Shown here piece after piece: positions 1-7,605 of a stretch of 64,000 nt of DNA. The translations under genes were made by a program, and so were the position numbers. The notes under the pieces are model-generated. The model did not search any database, had not been told where the DNA came from, and saw nothing but the letters and a program-made list of their open reading frames with translations. The stretch's first letter is position 1. Every line of letters starts with the position of its first letter. The stretch is from positions 157,982 to 221,981 of the forward strand of contig NZ_WXVV01000010.1 in assembly GCF_013433315.1 (NCBI RefSeq), in the 5' to 3' direction. The stretch is from Pseudomonas crudilactis (lineage in GTDB: Bacteria > Pseudomonadota > Gammaproteobacteria > Pseudomonadales > Pseudomonadaceae).

Positions 1-95
1 AATGGAGGCGCAGGATGCCGGAAGAGGGCGGCGAGGGCAACGAGCAATAACTGCCTGAAAGGTCAGGTTTTTCGGGTGTTGCCCGCTAAATCGAT

Positions 96-989
96 TCAAG
101 CAAATGCGCTGAGCAGATCTTCTTCAAAGGCTTTTTGCGCATCCCCCGGTACCTGCGCCCGATGCCGGGCCAGATGAAATGCCACCTCGAAACTCAACTC
201 GCCCTCGCGGATTGGCCGCAGCAGGCCCTTCGCTTGCCAGCTGCGAGCATAGTGATCCGGCAGATAACCCACATGTTTACCCGACAGAATAAACGTCAGC
301 GTGCCCTCAACCTGCTCCGACCGCGCCGAACAGACCTTGCCCTGAAACGGCTCGTCACTGCGCAAAAACCGATAGGGGTGATCGACCCGGTCGCAGGCCT
401 GCAAGGCGGCATCGCTGGGCTTCTCATCGGTAAACAAGGGATGGCCGGCAGCGCAGTACAAATGCTGGGTTTCGCTGAACAACTGCTGATAGTCGAAGGC
501 ACTTTGCACTTGCGAGAAATAACCGATGGCCAGATCCAGCCGCTGTTGCAGCAGCAGGCGCTCCATCTCGCCGGGCATGGCGCTGATCAGCTCGATGCGC
601 ACCGACTCATCGCGCTCGCGAAAACGCCGGATCGCCTCAGCCACCCGTTGCAATACCGATTGATCGACCGACTCGGAAATCCCCAGGCGCACTTCACCGA
701 TCAAGCGGCCGGCGACGCCGTTGGATTGATGGCGGAAGGTTTCGATCGATTCAAACAATGTACGCACCGCGATCAACAACTGTTCACCCTTGGGCGTAAC
801 GCTGAAGCCAGCCTTGCCACGGCTGCACAAACGGTAACCGAGGCGGGTTTCCAGTTTGGCCATTTGCTGGCTGATGCTCGACTGGCTCAGGCCCAGATCA
901 CCTTGGGCAGCGCTGAAGCCGCCACACTCAACCACGCGCACAAACAGGCGCAACAGTTGCAAATCGACATCGTGCAGCTGACCCAACAT
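96..989 (-). CDS. LysR-family transcriptional regulator
   Basis: Predicted DNA-binding regulator of 297 aa, the usual LysR length. An N-terminal winged helix-turn-helix (about residues 8-65, with the LSQSSISQQMAKLE recognition region) is followed by a substrate-binding domain of the LysR type. I chose the ATG at 989 over the GTG one codon upstream because a GGAG lies 8 bases before the ATG. It is divergent from the binding-protein/agmatinase pair starting at 1089, the classic arrangement for a LysR protein controlling its neighbour. That it senses agmatine or a related guanidino compound is inference from this context only. Confidence 0.88.
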   Translation of the reverse strand: MLGQLHDVDLQLLRLFVRVVECGGFSAAQGDLGLSQSSISQQMAKLETRLGYRLCSRGKAGFSVTPKGEQLLIAVRTLFESIETFRHQSNGVAGRLIGEVRLGISESVDQSVLQRVAEAIRRFRERDESVRIELISAMPGEMERLLLQQRLDLAIGYFSQVQSAFDYQQLFSETQHLYCAAGHPLFTDEKPSDAALQACDRVDHPYRFLRSDEPFQGKVCSARSEQVEGTLTFILSGKHVGYLPDHYARSWQAKGLLRPIREGELSFEVAFHLARHRAQVPGDAQKAFEEDLLSAFA

Positions 990-1088
990 CACATTACTCC
1001 GGGATAAAGTCAGGATAATTATTCGGCTATTTTTCTAATGTATCTGACGGCGCATCCTGCAACCACTTTCCTCGGTCAGGTGTTCGTC

Positions 1089-2180
1089 ATGGCTCCCGTG
1101 TTCAAGCTGTGTTTCTCCGCGCTGCTGTTGTCCGTGGCTGTTCAGGCTCAGGCCGAGGACAAGACCCTCAATCTCTACAGCTGGGCCGACTACGTGCCGC
1201 CGCAAACCTTGCAACGGTTCGAACAGGAAACCGGTATCCATGTGCGTTACGACACCTTTGATACTTCCGAGGTGCTGGAGACCAAATTGCTCACCGGCGG
1301 CAGCGGTTATGACGTGGTGGTACCGTCGTCCAGCGTCCTGGCGCGGGGACTGGCGGCCGGCGCGCTGAAGGAAATCCCCCACGAGGGCCTCAAGGGCTAC
1401 GCTAATCTTGATCCGGACTTGCTGGAGAAAATGGCCGCCGTCGACCCCGGCAATCGTTACGGCGTGCCGTACACCTGGGGCACGTTGGGGCTGGGCATGA
1501 ATGTCGAGGCGGTGCAGCAGCGTTTGCCTGATGTGCCGCTGAACAGCCTTGATCTGCTGTTCAAGCCCGAGAACGCCAGCAAGCTCAAGGATTGCGGCAT
1601 CGCCATTCTCGATTCGCCGCAGGAGGTTATTGGTCTGGCCCTGCATTACTTGGGTAAAGATCCCTACAGCACCGACAAAAATGATCTGGCTGCCGCCGAA
1701 ACGCTGTTGCAGAAGCTCCAGCCGTCGGTGCTCTACGTCGCCACCGGCCGGCAGATCAATGATCTGGCCAGTGGCAATGTGTGTCTCGCACTGACCTACA
1801 ACGGCGACGCGAGCATGGCTGCTGATCAGGCACACAAGGCCAATAAACCGTACGAAGTGGCCTACCGCATTCCCAAGGAGGGCACGCTGGTGTGGCAGGA
1901 CAATCTGGCAATCCCTAAAGACGCGCCGCACCCGCAAGCCGCGCGGGCGTTTATCGAGTTCATGCTGCGCCCCGATTCCGTGGCCGAGTTGACCAACACG
2001 CTGTTTTTTGCCACCGCCAACCAGGCCGCGACGCCGCTGGTGGATGAGGCGGTGCGCAACGACCCCGACATCTATCCACCCAGCGAGGTGCGTGCGCGGC
2101 TGTACGCCGATCGCAGCATGAGCCTCAAGGACATGCGTCAGCGCACGCGTCTGTGGACCACTTTCCGTAGCCATCAATAA
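1089..2180 (+). CDS. Polyamine-type ABC transporter periplasmic substrate-binding protein
   Basis: Spermidine/putrescine-binding family (PotD/PotF-like), 363 aa from the ATG at 1089. An upstream extension to 1038 is possible, but the internal start gives a clean signal peptide (MAPVFKLCFSALLLSVAVQAQA, cut before EDKTL). The NLYSWADYVPPQTLQRFE opening after the signal is typical of PotF-like proteins, where it forms part of the ligand cleft. No permease or ATPase genes are adjacent, so it either works with a transporter encoded elsewhere or the rest of the system is outside the window. The agmatinase gene starts 16 bases after the stop, so the two are probably one transcript. Likely ligand by context is agmatine or a related polyamine (inference). 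Confidence 0.85.
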   Translation: MAPVFKLCFSALLLSVAVQAQAEDKTLNLYSWADYVPPQTLQRFEQETGIHVRYDTFDTSEVLETKLLTGGSGYDVVVPSSSVLARGLAAGALKEIPHEGLKGYANLDPDLLEKMAAVDPGNRYGVPYTWGTLGLGMNVEAVQQRLPDVPLNSLDLLFKPENASKLKDCGIAILDSPQEVIGLALHYLGKDPYSTDKNDLAAAETLLQKLQPSVLYVATGRQINDLASGNVCLALTYNGDASMAADQAHKANKPYEVAYRIPKEGTLVWQDNLAIPKDAPHPQAARAFIEFMLRPDSVAELTNTLFFATANQAATPLVDEAVRNDPDIYPPSEVRARLYADRSMSLKDMRQRTRLWTTFRSHQ

Positions 2181-2196
2181 CAACAGGAGCACCACG

Positions 2197-3156
2197 ATGG
2201 ATGTGCCCATGCAAAACGACCAGGCGATCACCCGTGACAGCCTTTACGGCACTGCTGCCGAAAGTACTTACGCCGGCATCACCAGTTTCATGCGCCGGCG
2301 CTACAGCCGCGACTTGCGCGGCGTCGATGTCGCGGTCAGCGGCGTGCCGTTCGACACCGCGACCAGCAACCGCCCCGGCGCACGTTTCGGGCCACGGGGG
2401 ATTCGTGCGGCTTCTACCGGGATCGCCTGGGAACGTCACTGGCCGTGGACGTTCGATCCGTTTGATCATTTGGCGGTCATCGATTACGGCGACTGCGACT
2501 TCGATTACGGATCGCCCCACAGCATCCCGGAAAGCATCGAAGCCCACGCCGAGCAGATTCTCAACGCCGGCAGCGCGATGCTGACGTTTGGCGGTGATCA
2601 CTTCATCAGCTACCCGCTGCTCAAGGCGCATGCTCGCAAGCACGGCACGCTGTCGCTGATCCACTTCGATGCGCACAGCGACACCTGGCCGGACGAGGAG
2701 GGCAAACGGGTCGACCACGGCACCATGTTCTGGCACGCCGCGCGCGAAGGGCTGGTTGATCCGGCGCGCTCGGTGCAGATCGGTTTGCGCACCACCAATG
2801 ACGATCACATGGGCTTTCAGGTACTGGATGCCCGGCAGGTGCATGGCCGTGGTTGCGAAGCGATTGTCGAAGCGATCCGCGCGCGGGTGGGCGATAACCC
2901 GGTGTATTTGACGTTCGACATCGATTGCCTGGATCCGGCGTTTGCACCCGGAACCGGCACCCCTGTCTGTGGAGGCTTGAGCACCGTGCAAGCGCTGGAG
3001 ATTCTCGGTGGTTTGCGCGGCATCAATCTGGTCGGCATGGACGTGGTGGAAGTCGCCCCGGCCTACGACCACGCCGAGGTCACCTCATTGGCTGCCGCGA
3101 CACTGGCGATGGAAATGCTCTGCCTCTACGCCGCCCGACACAAGGTCGATATTTGA
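2197..3156 (+). CDS. speB: Agmatinase-family ureohydrolase
   Basis: Arginase/agmatinase-family manganese enzyme of 319 aa, predicted to hydrolyse agmatine to putrescine and urea. All the metal-ligand motifs are visible: GGDH at residues 132-135, DAHSD at 158-162 and DIDCLDP at 241-247. A strong CAGGAG lies ahead of the ATG. It follows the binding protein by 16 bases. Pseudomonads also carry guanidinobutyrase and related paralogues with the same motifs, so the exact guanidino substrate cannot be fixed from sequence alone. Confidence 0.88.
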   Translation: MDVPMQNDQAITRDSLYGTAAESTYAGITSFMRRRYSRDLRGVDVAVSGVPFDTATSNRPGARFGPRGIRAASTGIAWERHWPWTFDPFDHLAVIDYGDCDFDYGSPHSIPESIEAHAEQILNAGSAMLTFGGDHFISYPLLKAHARKHGTLSLIHFDAHSDTWPDEEGKRVDHGTMFWHAAREGLVDPARSVQIGLRTTNDDHMGFQVLDARQVHGRGCEAIVEAIRARVGDNPVYLTFDIDCLDPAFAPGTGTPVCGGLSTVQALEILGGLRGINLVGMDVVEVAPAYDHAEVTSLAAATLAMEMLCLYAARHKVDI

Positions 3157-3171
3157 CGCAATACTGCGCCC

Positions 3172-3266
3172 CCCTGTGGAAGCGAGCTTGCTCGCGAAGG
3201 CGTCAGCTCAGCCAACATCGTTGGCGACTGACCCGCCGCTTTCGCGAGCAAGCTCGCTCCCACATT
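3172..3266. repeat. REPIN (inverted REP pair)
   Basis: Two REP palindromes face each other: GAGCTTGCTCGCGAAGGCG near 3184 and its inverse TTCGCGAGCAAGCTCGCTCC near 3241, separated by about 38 bases. It lies between two same-strand genes. Confidence 0.9.
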
Positions 3267-3345
3267 TTCAGCCAAGGCTCCTGCCACTTTCTGACACCAG
3301 CCTCTGCTAAGCTCCGGAATCTTTTCCCTCCAGAGTCCGCCGATC

Positions 3346-4062
3346 GTGTCGCGTACCACTCGTCTTTTGACTTTGCTGCAAGTGCTGCGCGGCAAGAAGC
3401 GCCCGGTGACGGCGGCGATTCTGGCTGCCGAGCTGGAAGTGTCCGAGCGCACGCTCTATCGCGATATCGCTGAGCTGACCGCGCTCGGCGCGCCGATCCA
3501 TGGCGAGGCGGGGATTGGTTATGTGCTGCGCAGCGGCCTGTTTTTGCCGCCACTGATGCTCAATGCCGACGAGACCGAAGCCATCGTCCTCGGTTTGCGC
3601 TACGTCGATCAGCGTGGTGACGAAGTCCTCGGCAAAGCCGCGGCGGATGCGTTGGCGAAAATTGCCGCTGTGCTCGATCCGCAGGCCCGGGAAGCGCTGC
3701 GCAATCCCACGGTGATGCCGGGCCCGCCGGGCTATGGTTTTCCGCAAAACGCCGTGCCGTTGAACGTGTTCCGCCATGCCATCCGCGACCAGGCCAAACT
3801 GCACATCGATTACGCCGACGCGCAGCAGGTGCCCAGCCAACGGCTGATCTGGCCATTGGCGCTGGGTTTTCTCAATGAAGTGCGGATCATCGTCGCGTGG
3901 TGCGAACTACGCAGCGCCTACCGCACGTTTCGCACCGACCGGATCAGCGCGGCCAGCCGCCAGGGCGAGGGTTATCCGGGACGGCGCAGCGACCTTTTGC
4001 GTACTTGGCGCGAGCAGATGCAACTGGATGAAAGCGGACGCTTCACTCCTGACAAAAACTGA
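3346..4062 (+). CDS. YafY-type HTH/WYL-domain transcriptional regulator
   Basis: 238-aa predicted regulator starting with GTG. The N-terminus is a DeoR-like helix-turn-helix (SRTTRLLTLLQVLRG, then ILAAELEVSERTLYRDI), and the C-terminal half is a WYL-type ligand-sensing domain (about residues 130-225). This architecture is the YafY group. An NTF2-like gene starts 51 bases downstream on the same strand and is the most likely partner. Ligand and regulon are unknown. Confidence 0.85.
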   Translation: MSRTTRLLTLLQVLRGKKRPVTAAILAAELEVSERTLYRDIAELTALGAPIHGEAGIGYVLRSGLFLPPLMLNADETEAIVLGLRYVDQRGDEVLGKAAADALAKIAAVLDPQAREALRNPTVMPGPPGYGFPQNAVPLNVFRHAIRDQAKLHIDYADAQQVPSQRLIWPLALGFLNEVRIIVAWCELRSAYRTFRTDRISAASRQGEGYPGRRSDLLRTWREQMQLDESGRFTPDKN

Positions 4063-4113
4063 CGCAACGCTGTTTTAGGATGCTCGCAGAACCAAACAAA
4101 AGGAGCTGCAACC

Positions 4114-4455
4114 ATGTCCCATCCCGTCTCTGCGCTGGCCCCGGCGATCGCTGCGTATATCGATGCGGCCAACGCACGCGATACCTCGCGGGTCGCCAGT
4201 TTTTTTGCCGAGGATGCCAACGTGTTCGACGAGGGCCAGCATCAAGTCGGCCCGCGAGCCATCGCGCAATGGATGCACGACACCGGGCAACGTTATCAGC
4301 CACGGGTCGAAGTGCTGGACGTGCAGCAGCGCACCGGCAAGGTGCTGGTGCACGGGCTGATTTCCGGAACCTTTCCCGGTAGCCCGGCGCAACTGCGCTA
4401 TACGTTTCGGTTGAACGAGCAGGGGAAAATCGCCCGACTGGATATTTCCCTGTAA
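4114..4455 (+). CDS. NTF2-like / SnoaL-like small protein
   Basis: 113-aa protein with the cone-shaped NTF2/SnoaL fold signature: an opening helix followed by AANARDTSRVASFFAEDANVFDEG, then a C-terminal sheet region. AAGGAG lies about 9 bases before the ATG. Proteins of this type often bind or transform small hydrophobic molecules, but the family is too broad to assign a reaction. It follows the YafY-type regulator and may be its target. Confidence 0.78.
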   Translation: MSHPVSALAPAIAAYIDAANARDTSRVASFFAEDANVFDEGQHQVGPRAIAQWMHDTGQRYQPRVEVLDVQQRTGKVLVHGLISGTFPGSPAQLRYTFRLNEQGKIARLDISL

Positions 4456-4477
4456 TCGGCGTGGCATACTGCCGCGC

Positions 4478-5593
4478 ATGACTTTCGACTCCCCCCTCAG
4501 CGCCTGGCAACACGCCGTGCAACACAAGGGTTTCATCCAGGATGAAGCCCAGGAACACGCGGTCTGGGCACTGCAAAAATGCCATGAATCCCTGCACGCC
4601 GGTGCCCGTTCGGTCACCGGCGTTTATCTGTGGGGGCCGGTCGGGCGCGGCAAGACCTGGCTGATGGATCAGTTCTATCAGAGCCTGCGGGTGCCGGCGC
4701 GACGCCAACACTTTCATCACTTCATGGGCTGGGTGCACCAGCGTTCGTTCCAGTTGACCGGGATTGCCGATCCATTGCGCGCGCTGGCCAAAGAGCTGGC
4801 GTCCGAGGTGCGGGTGCTGTGCTTCGATGAGCTGTTCGTCAACGACATCGGTGACGCGATCATTCTCGGTCGGCTGTTTCAGGTGATGTTCGACGAAGGC
4901 GTGGTCATCGTTTGTACGTCCAATCTGCCGCCCGACGATCTGTACGCCGACGGCTTCAACCGCGATCGCTTCGTGCCGGCCATTGCCGCGATCAAGGCGC
5001 ATATGCAGGTGGTGGCGGTGAATGGCGCCGAGGATCATCGCTTGCATCCGGGGGCGGGCCTGCAACGTTATTTTGTGGCCACGTCTGCGGGCAGTGCACT
5101 GGATGAGGTCTTTCCGGCATTGACCGCCGGGCAAGCGGCCAGCGCCGAACCGGTGGCGGTCGGTCATCGCCAGTTGAACGTGGTGCAGGCCAGTGAAACG
5201 GTGTTGTGGTGCCGCTACGCGGATCTGTGCGAGCAACCGTTCGCCGCCATGGATTTCATCGCGCTGTGCGACCGCTACACGGCTATTCTGTTGAGCGAGG
5301 TGCCCAATCTCAGCGCACAGAAACGTGAGGGGCGCATCGCGCGCGGCACCGAAGACGGCGCGCAACGTGTGGTGGCCGGTGACCGCGAGTTGCCGCAATT
5401 GTCGGTTCACGATGACGGTGTGCGGCGTTTCATCGCGCTGGTCGACGAGTGCTACGACCGCAAGGTGCCGCTGTACATCGAGGCGCAAGTGCCGATGGAC
5501 GCGCTGTACACCGAGGGTTATCTGGAATTCCCGTTCCGCCGTACCCTCAGTCGCTTGCAGGAGATGCAGCTGCAGCGTTTTGCCGAAGCTTGA
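4478..5593 (+). CDS. zapE: ZapE-like AFG1-family ATPase
   Basis: 371-aa P-loop ATPase of the AFG1/ZapE family. Walker A is GPVGRGKT at residues 53-60 and Walker B is LCFDE at 114-118. In E. coli ZapE associates with the division ring and affects FtsZ assembly. Pseudomonads commonly carry more than one AFG1-like protein, so this copy may be a paralogue rather than the canonical zapE. Its stop is followed after 17 bases by the DinB gene on the same strand. Confidence 0.85.
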   Translation: MTFDSPLSAWQHAVQHKGFIQDEAQEHAVWALQKCHESLHAGARSVTGVYLWGPVGRGKTWLMDQFYQSLRVPARRQHFHHFMGWVHQRSFQLTGIADPLRALAKELASEVRVLCFDELFVNDIGDAIILGRLFQVMFDEGVVIVCTSNLPPDDLYADGFNRDRFVPAIAAIKAHMQVVAVNGAEDHRLHPGAGLQRYFVATSAGSALDEVFPALTAGQAASAEPVAVGHRQLNVVQASETVLWCRYADLCEQPFAAMDFIALCDRYTAILLSEVPNLSAQKREGRIARGTEDGAQRVVAGDRELPQLSVHDDGVRRFIALVDECYDRKVPLYIEAQVPMDALYTEGYLEFPFRRTLSRLQEMQLQRFAEA

Positions 5594-5610
5594 GTGAAGA
5601 GGGCGCCGAC

Positions 5611-6192
5611 ATGAGCCAAGCGTTATCCCATCATCTGCTGACCATGGCTTATCAGAATGGCTGGGCCAATCATCGCCTGGCCAAGGCCTGGTCGCAGCTT
5701 GGCGCGGCAGATCTGGCGGCGCCTCGGGTGAGTTTCTTCCCGAGTATTCGTCTGACTCTCAATCACATCCTCACCTGCGACTGGTTCTACGTCGATGCGC
5801 TGGAGCGCGAGCTGCGCGGCGCCGAGCCGCATCCTGACTGTTATGTGTTTTTCAACGCGGACGAACCGTTTACCGAGGGCGCGCAGTTGCGCGAGGAGCA
5901 GGCTCACGTTGATCGGCGGCTGATTGCTTATTGCGAGCAACTGCGCGATGCCGATCTGACCCGGATCGTCACCATCGCCCGTGACACGCCGCAGCACGAG
6001 AGTCGTCTGCGCATGTTGTCGCATTTGTTCGAGCATCAGATTCATCACCGGGGGCAGGTGCACGCGATGCTCAGCGATACTGCAGTGAACCCGCCGCAAC
6101 TGGATGAGTTCTTCTGTGTCGGCGAGAGCGGACTGCGCGCCGAGGACTTCGCCGAACTGGGCTGGACCGAAGAGTTGATCTGGGGGCACTGA
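5611..6192 (+). CDS. DinB-family metal-binding four-helix protein
   Basis: 193-aa member of the DinB/YfiT fold. Candidate metal-binding histidines are in LNHIL (about residue 52) and in the HQIHHRGQVH stretch (about 142-151), the usual three-His arrangement. The ATG at 5611 was chosen because it gives the canonical N-terminus (MSQALSHHLLTMAYQNGWAN) and has GAGGGCG upstream; the longer frame overlaps zapE. Members are often thiol-dependent S-transferases or unknown, so no reaction is claimed. Confidence 0.82.
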   Translation: MSQALSHHLLTMAYQNGWANHRLAKAWSQLGAADLAAPRVSFFPSIRLTLNHILTCDWFYVDALERELRGAEPHPDCYVFFNADEPFTEGAQLREEQAHVDRRLIAYCEQLRDADLTRIVTIARDTPQHESRLRMLSHLFEHQIHHRGQVHAMLSDTAVNPPQLDEFFCVGESGLRAEDFAELGWTEELIWGH

Positions 6193-6304
6193 TAAAGCAA
6201 AAGATCTTTTGCATTTGCCGGTTGCCCGCCCGATCACCCCCGCGCTAATGTCAGGCAACCTTTCAGCGCGCACTTTGCGCGCCGGGGCTTTTGTGTGTTC
6301 GGGG

Positions 6305-6808
6305 ATGGAAATGGATTCCGCAGAAATTCTTGTGCTTCAAGCCAGCTACAGCAATCCAACGCACGCCGAGGCCATCGGTATCGTGCTCAATCATTACGCA
6401 GAAGACCCCATGGGCGGCGGTCATTCGCTTGACCCTGACGTGTTGCGTCGGTTGCCCGAAGAACTGGCCCGTCGCCCGCATGCGTTCAGCGTGCTGGCCT
6501 TTGTCGGTGGCGAACCGGCAGGTCTGGTGAACTGCTTCGAAGGATTCTCCACGTTTGCCTGCAAACCATTGGTCAACGTCCACGACGTGGCGGTGGTGGG
6601 CAAGTTTCGTGGCCTCGGTCTGAGCCAGAAAATGCTGCAGAAAGTCGAGGAAATCTCTCGCCAGCGCGGTTGCTGCAAGATCACCCTTGAAGTGCTTGAA
6701 GGTAACGCTGTGGCGCAGAACGCCTACGGAAAATTCGGCTTCGCGCCGGGCATGTTCGACCCAGATCACGGGCGCATGCTGTTCTGGATCAAGAGTTTGC
6801 AGGCCTAG
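6305..6808 (+). CDS. GNAT-family N-acetyltransferase
   Basis: 167-aa GNAT protein. The acetyl-CoA binding region VVGKFRGLGLSQKML (R-G-x-G-x-S) and the following helix-strand with EVLEGNAVAQNAYGKFGF are typical. The start is uncertain: ATG at 6305 (MEMDSAEI) or at 6311. No strong ribosome-binding site is seen for either. Substrate unknown. Confidence 0.82.
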   Translation: MEMDSAEILVLQASYSNPTHAEAIGIVLNHYAEDPMGGGHSLDPDVLRRLPEELARRPHAFSVLAFVGGEPAGLVNCFEGFSTFACKPLVNVHDVAVVGKFRGLGLSQKMLQKVEEISRQRGCCKITLEVLEGNAVAQNAYGKFGFAPGMFDPDHGRMLFWIKSLQA

Positions 6809-6810
6809 AA

Positions 6811-7062
6811 GCCCCTCACCCTAACCCTCTCCCAGAGGGAGAGGGGACTGACCGAGGTGTTTGGGCAAGGTACGCCGACCTGAAACATCGAGCCGAACTC
6901 AGATTTTGAAAACCCACAAATCAGCTCCCTCTCGCTCGGGAGAGGGGACTGAGCGAGGTGTTTTGGCAAGGTACGCCGAACTGAAATATTGTGCCGAACT
7001 CAGGTTTTGAAAACCCACAAATCAGCTCCCTCTCCCTCGGGAGAGGGCTGGGGTGAGGGGCG
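6811..7062. repeat. MITE-like element with internal tandem duplication
   Basis: The 400 bases between 6808 and 7210 hold no gene but contain this element. Its ends are inverted (CCCCTCACCCTAACCCTCTC on the left, GGGCTGGGGTGAGGGG on the right). The interior carries two near-identical direct units of about 101 bp, for example GGGGACT at 6843 and 6944, each with a copy of TTTTGAAAACCCACAAATCAG. Related shorter elements are at about 27500 and 63733. Confidence 0.75.
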
Positions 7063-7121
7063 AATTCACCACAAGTCGAAAGCCGGACATCCAATTCTGA
7101 CTAATCGACTGAATTAACCCC

Positions 7122-7147
7122 AAAAAAAAGCGCCCCAATCAGGGCGC
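7122..7147 (-). terminator. Rho-independent terminator
   Basis: GCGCCC (7130-7135) pairs with GGGCGC (7142-7147) around a 6-base loop. Read on the minus strand, the hairpin is followed by eight or more T. It lies about 60 bases downstream of the small secreted-protein gene ending at 7210. Confidence 0.8.
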
Positions 7148-7209
7148 CAAACTGTCTTCTCCCGGGCCAGAGCGGAGCCACGGGAGGTCCATCGGTTGCT
7201 CGCTAAATC

Positions 7210-7419
7210 TCAGTCGCGATAGGACTCGGTCACTTGCGCCGTCTGGTCGGCGGGAACGCGAATTTCTTTCGCGTTGGCGTCGCTCTTCTGCTCGCTCTGG
7301 GCGTGCTGAACCGGGAAGTTGTCGTAGTAATAACGCATGCGCTCAGCGCCGCCTTCGGCGAAGACGCTGGCAGAACCCAGGGCAAACAGCCCGGCAAGGA
7401 TTGCGGTAGTGATTTTCAT
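7210..7419 (-). CDS. Small secreted hypothetical protein
   Basis: 69-aa protein with a clear signal peptide (MKITTAILAGLFALGSASVFA, cut before EGGAERM). The mature part is hydrophilic and acidic/basic mixed, about 48 residues, with no cysteine. The ATG at 7419 is preceded by AGGAGG, an unusually strong ribosome-binding site; the longer upstream frame is not supported. It is of a type common in Pseudomonas genomes with unknown function. It is followed by its own terminator, suggesting a single-gene transcript. Confidence 0.75.
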   Translation of the reverse strand: MKITTAILAGLFALGSASVFAEGGAERMRYYYDNFPVQHAQSEQKSDANAKEIRVPADQTAQVTESYRD

Positions 7420-7605
7420 GGTGCCTCCTACTGAACAAGTGGGAGCCGTTCGTCCATGAAGCAGATCTCGGAAGAGAGTCTGGGTGGCATGAATTAACAC
7501 GGGGTTAACGCCGGTTCAGTGTGGGTTTTGCAACATGTTGCGGGGCAATATCAGACAGCTGCGGCGCACATCAAGCACAGGTGCGCCGCGCCCGAGAGGC
7601 GGGGG

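Noticed and set aside
1..95. Possible gene ends or starts at the left edge
   Set aside because: Short open stretches exist on both strands but none has a start, ribosome-binding site or recognisable product within 95 bases.
1035..2231. Long open frame on the minus strand opposite the binding protein
   Set aside because: It mirrors a clear PotF-like gene; such antisense frames are common in GC-rich DNA. The product is low-complexity with no domain.
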